Program-made: the position numbers and the translations under genes
The notes under the pieces: model-generated
The model's input: the letters and a program-made list of their open reading frames with translations, nothing else
The model's database searches: none
What the model was told of the DNA's origin: nothing
Assembly (NCBI GenBank): GCA_026686845.1
Contig: JAIVEN010000037.1
Coordinates: forward strand, 1,364,001-1,428,000
Source of the DNA: Adenanthera pavonina
Lineage: Eukaryota > Streptophyta > Magnoliopsida > Fabales > Fabaceae
Direction: 5' to 3'
DNA: 64,000 nucleotides
In this document: positions 35,118 through 46,489 of the stretch, piece by piece
Position numbering within the stretch: position 1 is the stretch's first letter
Layout: the number at the start of each line of letters is the position of its first letter

Positions 35118-36889
35118 GTAAAAAAAGAAGTAGCCATTCATATGAATATATATATATATATATATATATAGATGACTCTTTAAATTGTAACTGTGCATAT
35201 CCAAAACAAATCATTTCAGATTGTAGTCAGTGCCTGTTCAAGCAGCAATTTGTCAATATCAGATAGGACGTGTCTTGATTTGTGTTTGTCCACATTTGCC
35301 AGTTTCATAATGGCATTTTCTAACCTTGTGAGGGTTTTGAAACTAAATATAAATAAAAGATAAAAACATGAGTTCTATTCAACTTGAAATTTCAAGTATA
35401 GAATTTTAATTACCTTATTTCTTCTCTCAAGTCTTAAATAAAGACAGAGCAGGCATACAAGTGCAAGTCTTTCTACTAAATTTATTAGAAAACGTGGTAT
35501 CAGCACCAGATTACACCTTATTGGTTTCTCTTTTTCAATCCATAACATTGTTCATGTTTAATTTGCAGAGCTTTTAGGTATTGATGCAAAGCCATACACT
35601 TTCAACTATTCTGAGTTAAAGAGTGCTACAGATGACTTCAATCCTGGCAACAAGCTTGGAGAGTGAGGCTTTGGACCTGTTTATAAGGTGAATATTCTGT
35701 GAAGGGATTTGGGATGACAATTGCATTGCATGTCAATGCCTCATCATTATCAACCTTATTGATGGGGTTTACTCGGGGTGTACAGATAAAAAACTTTTAG
35801 GGCTTTTTATTAGGTCAAAGAATAAAGTTTTTATTAATGCTATCAGAATACATGTCCTAAAACCAGAGCTATAGCCTTGATTTAAGAGAATAAATGCTTT
35901 CCTTTTTGTATACCAGGGAACACTTCATGATGGAAGAGAAATTGCTGTGAAACTACTATCTGTAGGATCTCATCAAGGAAAGAGCCAGTTCATCGCTGAG
36001 ATTGCTACTATATCTGCTGTGCAACATCGTAATCTTGTTAAATTATATGGATGCTGCATTGAAGGAAATAAGAGACTTCTTGTTTATGAGTATTTAGAAA
36101 ACAAGAGTCTTGATCAAGCATTATTTGGTATGATCATTTTCTACTTCTTGTGTGTGTTTGCGTGCCTGTGTATGTCTCAATGCTTATCTGCCCAAGCTTT
36201 TATTCCTGTTGATTATATTTAGTATATGTGTCACTTGTATGCTGCAGGAAATTGTTTAACTCTCAACTGGCCCACACGCTATGATATTTGCATGGGTGTA
36301 GCAAGAGGTTTAGCTTATCTTCATGAAGAGTCTCGGCTCCGTATTGTACACCGTGATGCAAAGGCTAGTAATATTTTGCTTGATCATGAGCCTATCCCAA
36401 AAATATCTGATTTTGGTTTAGCCAAATTATATGATGATAAGATGACCCATATAAGCACCCGTGTGGCTGGGACAATGTAAGTCATTAACACTTAATTCCC
36501 TTGTTCTTGTAGGCTAATATTTATTATTTCTTTTATGCTAATCCTTTGCATGTTTTTGTTTTGATAAACTCTAAACTATCAATAGTGGATATCTTGCTCC
36601 GGAGTATGCCATGCGTGGGCACCTTACAGAGAAAGCAGATGTGTTTTCTTTTGGTGTTTTGGCCCTTGAGATTGTTAGTGGGAGGCCAAATTCTGATTCA
36701 AGCTTGAAAGGGGAGAAGATGTATCTTCTAGAATGGGTACGTACTATATATCTCCGCTTCCTATGATTGTTAGGATGCATTTGGTTTCGGGAAACATTTT
36801 TTTGTTCTCTATTTTCATCTGCAAGTTTTCATTATTTAGAAAATATAGTTGTTTGTTTAGTTAAAAATTTGCCCATCTTTGTTAATAAA

Positions 36890-37928
36890 TGAAGATACGG
36901 GGAAGAAGAGAGAGATTATTTTAAAGGTACGGGAAAACAGAGGAGAACTCCTCACTCTGTATGTTTATTCAATGAGAGTCACGGTACATATCTTACTAGG
37001 TTTAGCCACATAATCTTAGCTAAATCCTAATAATCAGTAAATTAAATCATATTTTAAAAGATAATAATAATATCTATCCTAATAAAGATAAGATACTAAA
37101 CAGATAGACATTAAAGGACATATTTTGAACAAATAATATAAATGGGCCAACAGTAATTTCCAGAGCAGACTCCCAAATTTCCAGAGCAGAAGTAGACAGT
37201 AAATAATTCTCACTTACCTCCAAAGTCATAGAATTCACCAGCCACGTCATAACTGTGTTGTTATCACTGACCCACTTCTCGTAATTTGGTTCACCAAGAG
37301 CAGGAGGATTAGTTTCGGTCAAAACCTTTTCTTTACCTCTTCCCCAAACAAACATTAGAACATTTCGAGACCACTGAAGCCTGTTATTGCCATTAAGTTT
37401 GTGATATATCAGCATTTGTGGGAGTGAATCTTGTGGAATTTCTGCAGTCGGTGTTACCACAGGATTCCTTTTGTTCACTTCCTTTTGCTGTGAATTGAGC
37501 TGCGTGTGAGAGCTGTCTTCATTTATCAAGGAATTATCGTCTACCTTGCTAGTAGTAAATGCTCTCGATGACCCATGTAAAACAGTGTCCTTGAACGTCA
37601 TTCTTGGTGATGCTGCTCTGATACCATGAAGATACGAGAAGAAGAGAGAGACGATTTTGAAGGTACGGGAAAACAGAGGAGAACGCCTCACTCTGTATGT
37701 TTATTCAATGAGAGTCACTGTACATATATAACTAGGTTTAGCCACATAATCTTAGCTAAATCCAATAATCAATAAATTAAATCAAATTTTAAAAGATACT
37801 GATAATATTTATCCTACTAAAGATAAGATACTAAACAGATAGACATTAAAGGACATATTCTGAACAAATAAAATAAATTGGCCTAGAAAAATTTAAACGG
37901 GTCTAAGATAATTAGGGCTTCACCAACA
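36890..37928 (-). mobile_element. Miniature Copia element with two LTRs and gag fragment
   Basis: Direct repeats at 36890-37152 and 37627-37928 both start TGAAGATACG and end CCAACA; they are about 90% alike apart from a ~38-bp indel. ATAAA flanks the whole element on both sides (36885-36889 and 37929-37933), a 5-bp target duplication. On the minus strand, TGGTATCAGAGC (37615-37626) abuts the 5' LTR and is a perfect initiator-Met primer site. The 474-bp interior encodes a partial Copia gag (LNGNNRLQWSRNVLMF, then WLVNSMTLEV). No pol genes are present, so it depends on a relative. It lies in copy 1 intron 23 only. Confidence 0.9.
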
Positions 37929-37933
37929 ATAAA

Positions 37934-39075
37934 TTGACTTGAATGACTATAAACCTTACCATATTTTCAGTCTATCTTGCAACAAGTGAGAAGGTTCATG
38001 ATGTTAGAGAGCAATAGGAGTGCACACTTTCTTACTGAATTACAAAGTGCACTGGTCATTTAGTCATTTAGTGGAAGTGCTGAAAATCTCTTCTAGAAGT
38101 TTTCCTATTTTCAATCTATTTTAGATAATGTTTCGTGAAAATATTTTGAATGAAATCTTATCCAAAATATACTGTAATATACTTCTGTTATAGATTTAAC
38201 TCAATAAAACAGTAATTGAAGCCTATTACTGCAACTCACACAAAATGAAAACACACAAAAACAGCAAACTACAAGGAAAATAAAACACTTCCCAAACTTT
38301 CAAGAGGCTTGCAGGCCGTTTGATTCGATTACTGTGAAGCGATGAATTTTACATTACCTCAGTTATTGCCTTTGGTTGGTTAAAATGTGAAGGGATCACT
38401 CCCATTTTGCTTTGTAATCCTCACCACGATTATGTGAAGGTAAAATGTCTAAACTACCCCTCACAAAATAATAATTGACAATCTCAGATCTGGCTTCTTC
38501 CTCGACCTCCTGACGCTCTTCCTCCACCTCCAACTACTCTCTTCAACCTCCAGCAACCTTCGGCCCTTGCTTCGGCGACCACCTCGTTTGTCCTTCCCAT
38601 AATTCTTCATTCTCGGTGACCACAGCTTCTTTTCACCATCACTGAGCTCGACTTCCATGGCTAAACATGATCTGAATTTCGAACTCCATCGCAGCTTCCA
38701 TGGCCAAACCAGATCTGGGTTTCAAGCTCTGTCGCATCCTCTCTTCATCATCACCGAGCTCAGCATCCGTCACTTTTCATTCTTTGCCATCCATAAACTC
38801 CAACATGCTTCAAACAAGATCTAGGTTTCAAACCAAATCTATAAGGAGGATGGTAGATGGCGGTGTTTTGAACAAGTAAAGAGGATATTTAAAACTCCCA
38901 CATGTTTTGAACAAATCTGGGTTTTGGTTTGTGTTGTGTCATTGTCCATCACCGTTGGGAAGGAGGATGGTTGGGAGGGAGGGAGGATTTTTTTTTTCCA
39001 AGGACAAGGTGGTAATCTCAATTCTATTTTTATTTTTTTTTTGATAAAAATAAAACTCATTCTCTTTATCTCTTA
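37934..39075. other. Copy 1 intron 23 insertion, unassigned part
   Basis: AT-rich to 38310, then a GC-richer part (38460-38870) with repeated TTCCATGGC(T/C)AAAC and AGATCTGGGTTTCAA-like phrases. It reads like a worn transposon, but no ORF, LTR or inverted repeat was found. Copy 2 lacks it. Confidence 0.4.
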
Positions 39076-39544
39076 GGGTCTGTTTGGTTCAAAGTAGGGA
39101 AAGGGAAGGAAGAGATTTTAATGGAGAGAAAGGAAGGGGAGGGAAAAGAAGGGATTTTAATTTTACCTCGTTTAGAAGGAAAATGAGTAATTTTAGTGGA
39201 ATAATTTTAATTTTATCTCATTTGGGTTATGAGGGAAAATAATTATAATTTGACTATTATACCCTTAATTTATTTAAGTTAATATAAGAATAAGACTTAT
39301 CAGTATATTATGTGACTGAATAATGAAAAATTGAAGGATATTTTGGTCATTTTGAACACAATAATACATTTTCCCCCCAAATTACCTCAATTTGGGGGGA
39401 AAATATATAAAGCGAGGGAAGGAAAAATTTTAATAACATTTTCCCTCCCCTCCTGATTGCCAAACAAGGGGAGGGAAAATTTTAATAATATTTTCCTTCC
39501 CCTTTTTTTTCCTTCCCCCCATTTCCCTCCAACCAAACAAATCA
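39076..39544. mobile_element. Tourist-like MITE (469 bp)
   Basis: Flanked by TTA (39073-39075 and 39545-39547). The ends are GGGTCTGTTTGGTTCAAAG and, in reverse, TGATTTGTTTGGTTGGAGG, followed by purine-rich GGGAAAGGGAAGGAA on one side and its complement on the other. It is non-coding. Confidence 0.6.
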
Positions 39545-40571
39545 TTAAAAATCATACCAAACAAACACATATGTATCACATTACATCCCATTCATATCAT
39601 ATCCTAGACATCACATTGCCTAACCCCCATTTAATTGAACTAAACGGGTTGTTGAGCTCTCTCCTCACACACCAGCCAATTTCTTTCTTCATACCCCAAT
39701 GAACCTTCACTCCCCTATATATATCTAACCAACAGCCTTCTCTCTCTGTTTCTCTCTCTCTCTCTCTCTCACACACATACCTGATGACACATGTTCTCTG
39801 TTTTACCATTTTGAACCATCCACAAGATATTATAACAGGCATCATCAATTTCCTTCTAAAGTCTACTAAACACAGTCTTACTCATGTTTTCTATTTTTAG
39901 TAAAATTGAAATATAAAATTTCAGGGTTTAATTAATCTTGTACACATTCCCCGACAATATTCTCAAACATGTCTAATTGTCCCCAATATTGATTGTGGTC
40001 TAGTATTGAGTAACACTTAACTAACCTTGTTGGAGATTGTGAATATCTCCCTTATCTGGAAGAGTTCTGATACGTTCTCTTCTGGTCTATTACATTTCTC
40101 GTTGCACCTAGCATTTATCTTCAGTATATTTTGGGTATTCCTTTTTTACTGAAAGAAAGGCATTCTGCTTTATGTTCACAGGCTTGGCAGCTGCATGAAA
40201 ACAACTGTATAATTGGACTGGTAGATCCTAGACTATCATCAGATTTTAATGAGGAAGAAGTTAAAAGAATTGTAGGGATATCTCTTCTGTGCACTCAATC
40301 ATCACCTTCATCAAGGCCAGCCATGTCCCGTGTAGTGGCAATGCTTTCTGGAGATATCGAAGTGAGCACTGTAAGTTCAAAGCCTGGATACTTGACAGAC
40401 TGGAAATTTGATGATGTGAGCAGCAGCTTCGTGACTGGATTTGCCACAAAGGGATCGGATACAAGTCAGTATAACTCATCCGCAAGTACTGGCATTGTCA
40501 GTGGTGCAAGCCAATCACCTGTAGATGTTTCTAAACCCGTCCATCGTCGTGTTCTTAGTGAAGGTAGGTGA

Positions 40572-42889
40572 GAATTGATTTATGATGTTTTCTTTGTGCT
40601 TCCCAGTTGATATGTATGATATATGAGAGAATGAATTTGTGTTCTTAAAATTTGGGTTTCGATTTTCTTTTTCCTAATCTGTATTGTTTATATTATAACC
40701 TCTACATTCCCATTTATCATTAAAATTTGTAGCCTCTTCATCTGTGACTTTGTCTTTCATTGGCGTGTGAGTAAAAAATTTCCACTCTCATCCAATATGG
40801 TATGAAATACATTAGAAATGAAAATGATGTACTCATGACGTGGGACCTCTGCAATATAAGCTCCATTTGCCTATATACATACAAGCTCCATCCTTTTGCT
40901 CTTTCTTTAAACACCAATCAATGGCTTGAACATTTTAGTGTAAATTCGTTTGATTTATCTCTGGTTTCAAAATCGTGTTTGTCAGATTTTGATCAAGATT
41001 GAAATCAAATAGTCATGAGAATAACATAATTAAGTTTTCACTTTTTGTCTCATGCTCTCTTCCACTTTCCCAGTAGTTTTTAAATCGGACACCTTTTGAT
41101 GTTAGCTTCATGGTCTATGTTAGTTTTTAATTTACTCTTCATTCTTTAATTAGTTGCAGAAAGTTGCATGTTGTTTCAGAATGTCTTAAGGATAGCCACT
41201 ACCCTTCTCTGGTCCAGACGAGTTCTCTGGGTCTTAAAGAGTAGAATGATACTGCATATTCTTTCACCTTTTTTTGGGTCAAAATATCACCCTCTTACCA
41301 TTTTCTTTTGAAAATGAATAAATTAACAATTTGGTCCTTGAATTGCTGTTTGGCTAGTTTAGTTTTAGGTCTCCAAAATCAGCAAATGCACAAGTTAATA
41401 AATTTGTGTGCATTAACTTTTAAATACTAAAGCTAAATTGGCATAACAATCAAGAATCAAACTGGTTTTCGTCATATGAAGTTGAAGTGACAATACTGTT
41501 ATGCAATTAATATTTACTTACATCTAGTATGCATGCAGTTTTGTTTAGAGAAAAATTAGAGTCACAGAGGTACTAGAATGAAACTGAGAGATAACACTTA
41601 CCATGATCACCTCTCACTCTGAGGCCCCAACCATGAGAAAGTATCACAGAAAATCCGAAGTAGGAATGAATTTTAATTCCAAGACATAAAATCTTCATAT
41701 TTTGCAGGAGGGGGAAATAATTACAATCCTACTTCAGTAAAGACTCAATCCAAAAGATTATTAGATTGGGTTAAAAACACTTTTTCTTTTCTTTAGTTTC
41801 AACTATTCAACTAGTTTTTGAGGTTTAAAAAATCTTTTTGGAAAAGGATGCTTACCAAGCAGGATTTTAGAAGCAAATTCTGTGTCTATGTCAACTACAA
41901 GTAGATGAATCACTAGGCTATGCGTATTAAAATACCACTTTTTATTTTGGAGCTATTGGCCCAACTAGAAGTTCCGGTTGGCGTCAGTGATTAGTGAACT
42001 CTTTGACCTTTTATACACCAAGCTTTGCGAGAGTATTTTTTTTTTAATAACCAAATGAGATTCATGCCAAAAAGAAAATTGAGACTCTGATAGCAATCAG
42101 TGCTTCTTAGGCCTATAATCAAGATAAATGAAAGCCTATCTCCAACCAATTTGAAGGAAATACTTGTTCGTTGAACTTAAGTAGAAAACTAACTGAATGC
42201 CTCTATTGTCGGAGAATATTTTTATTTTATTTTTCTCTTAAATCTATCTCTTCTGAATAAAAAGTGATTAGAATGAATGTGAGCTTTGAATTTACATACC
42301 TGCCATTTGTTAAAAAATAAAAATCACATAACTATAAAAGACAATCAAAGAAGATCGCATGAGTAGTATGGTCTATTTAATTATGTTTTAATTTCACACT
42401 TGCCATCTTGTTCCCGTTGTATTATCTTTGATTATTCAATCATAGTTTAAATAAATCTGAATATATATATATATATATATCAGAGATAAACCTTTTTTAA
42501 AAATCTTTTTATTAATCAAACATCAAATATGGGATAAATATTTTATTTAACAAAATATATGTATCAGAGATATATCTTGCATTTATCATTATTTTTAAAA
42601 TTTTGAATTTTTTAATTTATTGAATAAATATTTTTAATTTATTATTTATCGATTAAAATTTCATATTCAACAAATCTAATACTTATAAGTTTTAATAATT
42701 TTAAATTTAATTTTTTATTTAGATTTTGAAATATATTTTTATTTCATTTTGTATTTTCTTTATGCCAAATCTCAATTTCCAAATCAATTATACAAAATAG
42801 ACTAAAATAAAGTTATTGAAATTATTTAGAGGGAATTAGTATATTGTAATTTATTAATTACATTATTTTTTTACCCTTTCAATGTGCCA
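40572..42889. other. 3' flank of copy 1 and spacer
   Basis: The first ~400 bp (to about 40970) resemble the 3' flank of copy 2 and contain the likely 3' UTR (shared phrases TAATCTGTATTGTTT, TTATAACC and ATCATTAAAATTTGTAGCC). From about 41000 to 42890 similarity is lost and nothing coding is seen; a (TA)n run lies near 42462-42480. Similarity to copy 1's upstream flank starts near 42890, so the duplication junction lies in this interval. Confidence 0.55.
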
Positions 42890-45189
42890 AATCAATTTGG
42901 CAATTGGCAGCAGGATATTTTTTCACTGCCAATCTTTTCATAACGATTGCCTTTTTTTTTTGGGCATCATAATTCTTGTCAATGATTGACTTTTGGGGAT
43001 CGAAAACCCAAAATTGAAAATAAGAAAAAAATTAGAAAGTACTTGGTCTATTCAATTAAAACTAAAAATTTATAATTAATATCTGCGCGGTCTTGACTCT
43101 TGAAAGCTTTGGCCGCAATTTTTTCGTGGGGAAGTTGATCGCTAATTAATTTGGTAGGTACACCAGTTTCATTCGGTTTCCCTATTTTGACTTAAAAAAT
43201 AACAACTTTCACGTAGCGTAATCTAGCCAAAAGAAAATTCAACAAATATCTTTCATCCGACGGGATTGGATGAGGGAAAATTAAAGAGATTTTAATTAAT
43301 TCTTATTTGATTTATAAAGAAAAAAAAAACAAGAGACAAAATGAAAACAAAGAAAAAGGAAAGAAGGTCCAAGGAAGACGAAAAGCAGATACCAGAGAGC
43401 TCAACCTAGGCTATGCCCTCATCTTATCTATCATCATAACAGCTAGATCGATCCAGAGAACTATAGCTGAAGAACAATCCCACATGGTCACACTCCCCCT
43501 CTGCAGCACAAGACCCTAAGAAATCAGCAACTTGATTGCTTTAATTTGTCTACTTGAATTTTAAAGTATTCTTACGTGCACTATATAGATATATGTGTAA
43601 TTTATTAGTTGTACTAGTGGACTTACGAATTCTATATTTATAATAATGTTGTTTGCTCAGTGTGATTGCTTAAATTTTGATCAAGCCAATTGTGAAATTT
43701 TATGGAGCTAGCAAACTAAGTATATATGCACTTATATATAGCTCTATATATAGAATTGTATCTTTTGCTGGATGAAAAGGAAAAGAAAAAATCTAGTTAA
43801 ATATTTTTTAAAATATGTAATTCCGCTGCATTCTCTATTTGTAACATTTACCAAAAAAAAAAAAAGAGATGGAATCCATATAATTTTAGTACATCTCAAA
43901 AAATGAGTATAATTTATTCTAGTTTTATGGTAAATATATATATGGACCAAAATAAAATATTGAAACTATTTTGCTTAAATTATAGTTTATTCTACTTTTT
44001 TATTTTTTTAAAGTATGACTTTGCCAACCTCACGTAAGTATGCATCAATGAATATAAGACGTTTGAGAAAGATAAGGTTATAAAATGAAGAAAGTTGAAA
44101 CTAAAAAATTAATAAATTCAGAAGCCATTTTAATTGTCAACTTTGCACGGCAAGCGTTCGCCATCAACTTTATGGAATCAATGACTATTGTCAACATACA
44201 AGTTCACATGGCGCCCCTCTCACTCGTTTATATTTTTCTTTTCTTACATATATAATAATATAATGATTTTCAATTTAAGACTTTAATTACATATATATAT
44301 ATATATATACACACACATACATGACCCACTTGATCATGTTGCTGTTTGATGACTAGCTAGTACACTTTACTAAACAATATAATTCTAACATACAAATAAA
44401 AAATTCAACAAAAAAAAGGCCAATTGTGATATGTTAAAGCAACTTGATAATGTAGAAAAAAGAAGTACAAGTAATTTATAATTTTTTTCACAGATTAGCC
44501 TCCAACATGGGTCCATAATTTAATGCCAATCGAGGTACCTTCCTACCAAATAAAAATATAGATGAAATGTCACGTTTGATTTAGAGACTTGATACTAATG
44601 AAAGAGAGAAGATGTGAAGAATAAATAAGAACATAATTCTTGCATTTTATTTAAGAAATAGTATAAACGAGATGAATTTTTTTAGATGATAATAACAAAA
44701 AATATAATATGTATACCATGTTTTTTCCTCCTTCCTTTCGATCACACCAAATATAGTCTTGTTTTTAAATTTTAAAAGATAAAAACTATTCCATAATAAT
44801 TATATAAAATATTATATATATATATTATAAAAAAATAAAGAGGAATAAATTTGACAGGGAGGGTGCACGCGGGCCATGAACAAGAAGGATGGTGATTTAA
44901 GCTTTATTATTATTATATTTAATTTAAATCGTAATATATATATATCATACAAGCGGATATTATTATATATCATATGGGCATGCACATATGTTGTAATACT
45001 ATTCAAGTCGCTTTTGTGCATTTGAAAATTTGGTCTGAGACGCCATTATGGCTCTGAGAGCACACGGTGGCTCTGCAAATATATTCCGCAAAATCTTTCA
45101 TTCTTCTGCTTCTGAACCATAAACAAGCCATCTTTATCTTACAGTTGCATATATAATATCCATCTCAGCTTCAGCTCACACACACATAT
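42890..45189 (+). promoter_or_regulatory. 5' flank and probable promoter of copy 2
   Basis: Conserved blocks shared with copy 1's flank (9300-13015) mark the likely promoter. A GTCAA W-box core lies at 44136-44140, and a conserved CTGAGACGCCATTA / GGTGGCTCTGCAAATA block at about 45035-45080 lies 110-155 bp upstream of the ATG, probably near or in the 5' UTR. Microsatellites (TA)n(CA)n lie at about 44290-44320. No core promoter can be assigned with confidence among many AT-rich stretches. Confidence 0.5.
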
Positions 45190-46489
45190 ATGGCTGCTGC
45201 TTCATCTTCGTGTTCACCAGTCAGGGCTTTTGCAATTGCTTATGCTGTTGGTGTGTTCTTGAGCTGCTTTGTTGGGGCAGCACAAGCTCAAAACGCTACT
45301 ACAGATCCTTCTGAAGGTACATGCATATGTGTATATTTATATACGATATTTGTGCTTCTCTTAATTTCTCTGTGATGTCTTTTTAATTTGTTTCTAACTC
45401 TGAGATATATATAAATTAAGCTTTTCCCCTGGAAGATAACATTCATATGTATAGAAATAACTGTGAGAGATGCTGATAAAATCATTTTTTAAAATGGTCA
45501 TCTTTATCGTCCTTTTTTATTAAATTTTTAGTGGAAGTGATATATCCTATCCCATTAACCATGAAATGAATATATATTAGTTATGGTCATTAGTGAACGA
45601 CGCCACAATCTCTCGAAACATGTTTTGCCATCGAAGTAATTTAGTCTTTCTAAATTTCATACCCCCTTGTGACTGTCTTAATTAAGAAATGAATCTTTGC
45701 CTTTAGACCCCAATAACCCCTAAAACATTAGCTAATTTCATTTTGAATTCTTCATATATTTGTTTACTCTATAAAAGGTAGGACTTTAGAGAATAATATG
45801 TTTGGATATCTACTCACAACCTATCACATCTCTACCACCTAAGCAAGTATCAAGTGGCATGGAATTCGCTTTTGATTGAAAATGAGAGTAGTAATGATAT
45901 TTGCATATGTATAATTGAACAAAAATGGAATTGAACTAAAACATTTATTTTTCCAATTCAAGTGGAGCCACCAATACATGGCATGCTGTGCAGGTTTGTG
46001 AATGGATGGTATCATTTTGACCTTGTATGATACTGCAGTTTATTCATAAGTTCTGAAGCTAGAAATCACCACATCTGTAATCAATCTCCTTGGCACAAAT
46101 CCATTTTGAAGTGGTGTTATCACTGTATGGGATCAATTGCTATTGCACAAAATTTTTAATATTATCTTCTATATTAAACAGCTTGTTGGTTAATCAGTCA
46201 ATACTCAATTAATTCATCGTACGTAGTTAAGTTGAGCGATTCTATTTTGCTTTTCTCTATGCTCTTTTGGAAGAATGAAAAACTTAACGGGAAATTTGAA
46301 CTCTTATGCAGCGAGAACTTTGAATTCAATATTCGAAAAATGGGGTAAAAAGGCAGTATCAAATATATGGAATATAAGCGGTGAGCTATGCAGCGGACGA
46401 GCCATCGACAGCACTACCAAGGTTGATGACTTCAATCCGTTTATCAAGTGCGACTGTTCCAACGGCTCTACTTGCCACATTACTGGACT
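45190..46489 (+). CDS. Copy 2 exons 1-2: signal peptide and LRR N-terminal cap
   Basis: Exon 1 is 45190-45316 (127 nt) and exon 2 is 46312-46489 (178 nt). Exon 1 gives an Ala/Ser-rich start, a hydrophobic core ([19 protein letters not shown]) and a likely cleavage just before QNATTDPSE. Exon 2 starts with the second and third bases of an Ala codon and carries [10 protein letters not shown] and FIKCDCS, the cap cysteines. The ATG at 45190 is the only one giving a signal peptide in frame. Confidence 0.9.

Larger units (their letters stand above)
13016..40571 (+). pseudogene. LRR-malectin receptor-like kinase, copy 1 (pseudogene)
   Basis: All 24 exons of the intact neighbour (45190-58586) are present in the same order with canonical borders except where broken. 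Three lesions disable it. Exon 8 is 71 instead of 72 nt, from a 1-nt deletion near 19254-19257, which shifts the frame. The donor after exon 18 reads GA instead of GT at 34850-34851. In exon 20, TGA at 35664-35666 replaces the second glycine codon of the glycine loop. The summed exon length (3101 nt) is not a multiple of 3, which agrees with one missing base. HRD is followed by Ala where copy 2 has Val. Introns 1, 14, 16 and 23 are swollen by insertions. A truncated secreted LRR product from exons 1-8 remains possible. Sequencing error cannot explain all three lesions. Confidence 0.88.
35569..40571 (+). pseudogene. Copy 1 exons 20-24: kinase domain with stop
   Basis: Exons are 35569-35687, 35917-36127, 36248-36476, 36586-36736 and 40182-40571. 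Exon 20 reads NKLGE, TGA, GFGPVYK, with the stop at 35664-35666 in the glycine loop. The remaining blocks are open: EIAVK (ATP Lys), [13 protein letters not shown] (Val changed to Ala after HRD), [24 protein letters not shown], and LRPAMS-like [13 protein letters not shown]. The terminal stop is TGA at 40569-40571. Intron 23 is 3.4 kb because of a mini-Copia and a MITE, against about 490 bp in copy 2. Confidence 0.85.
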
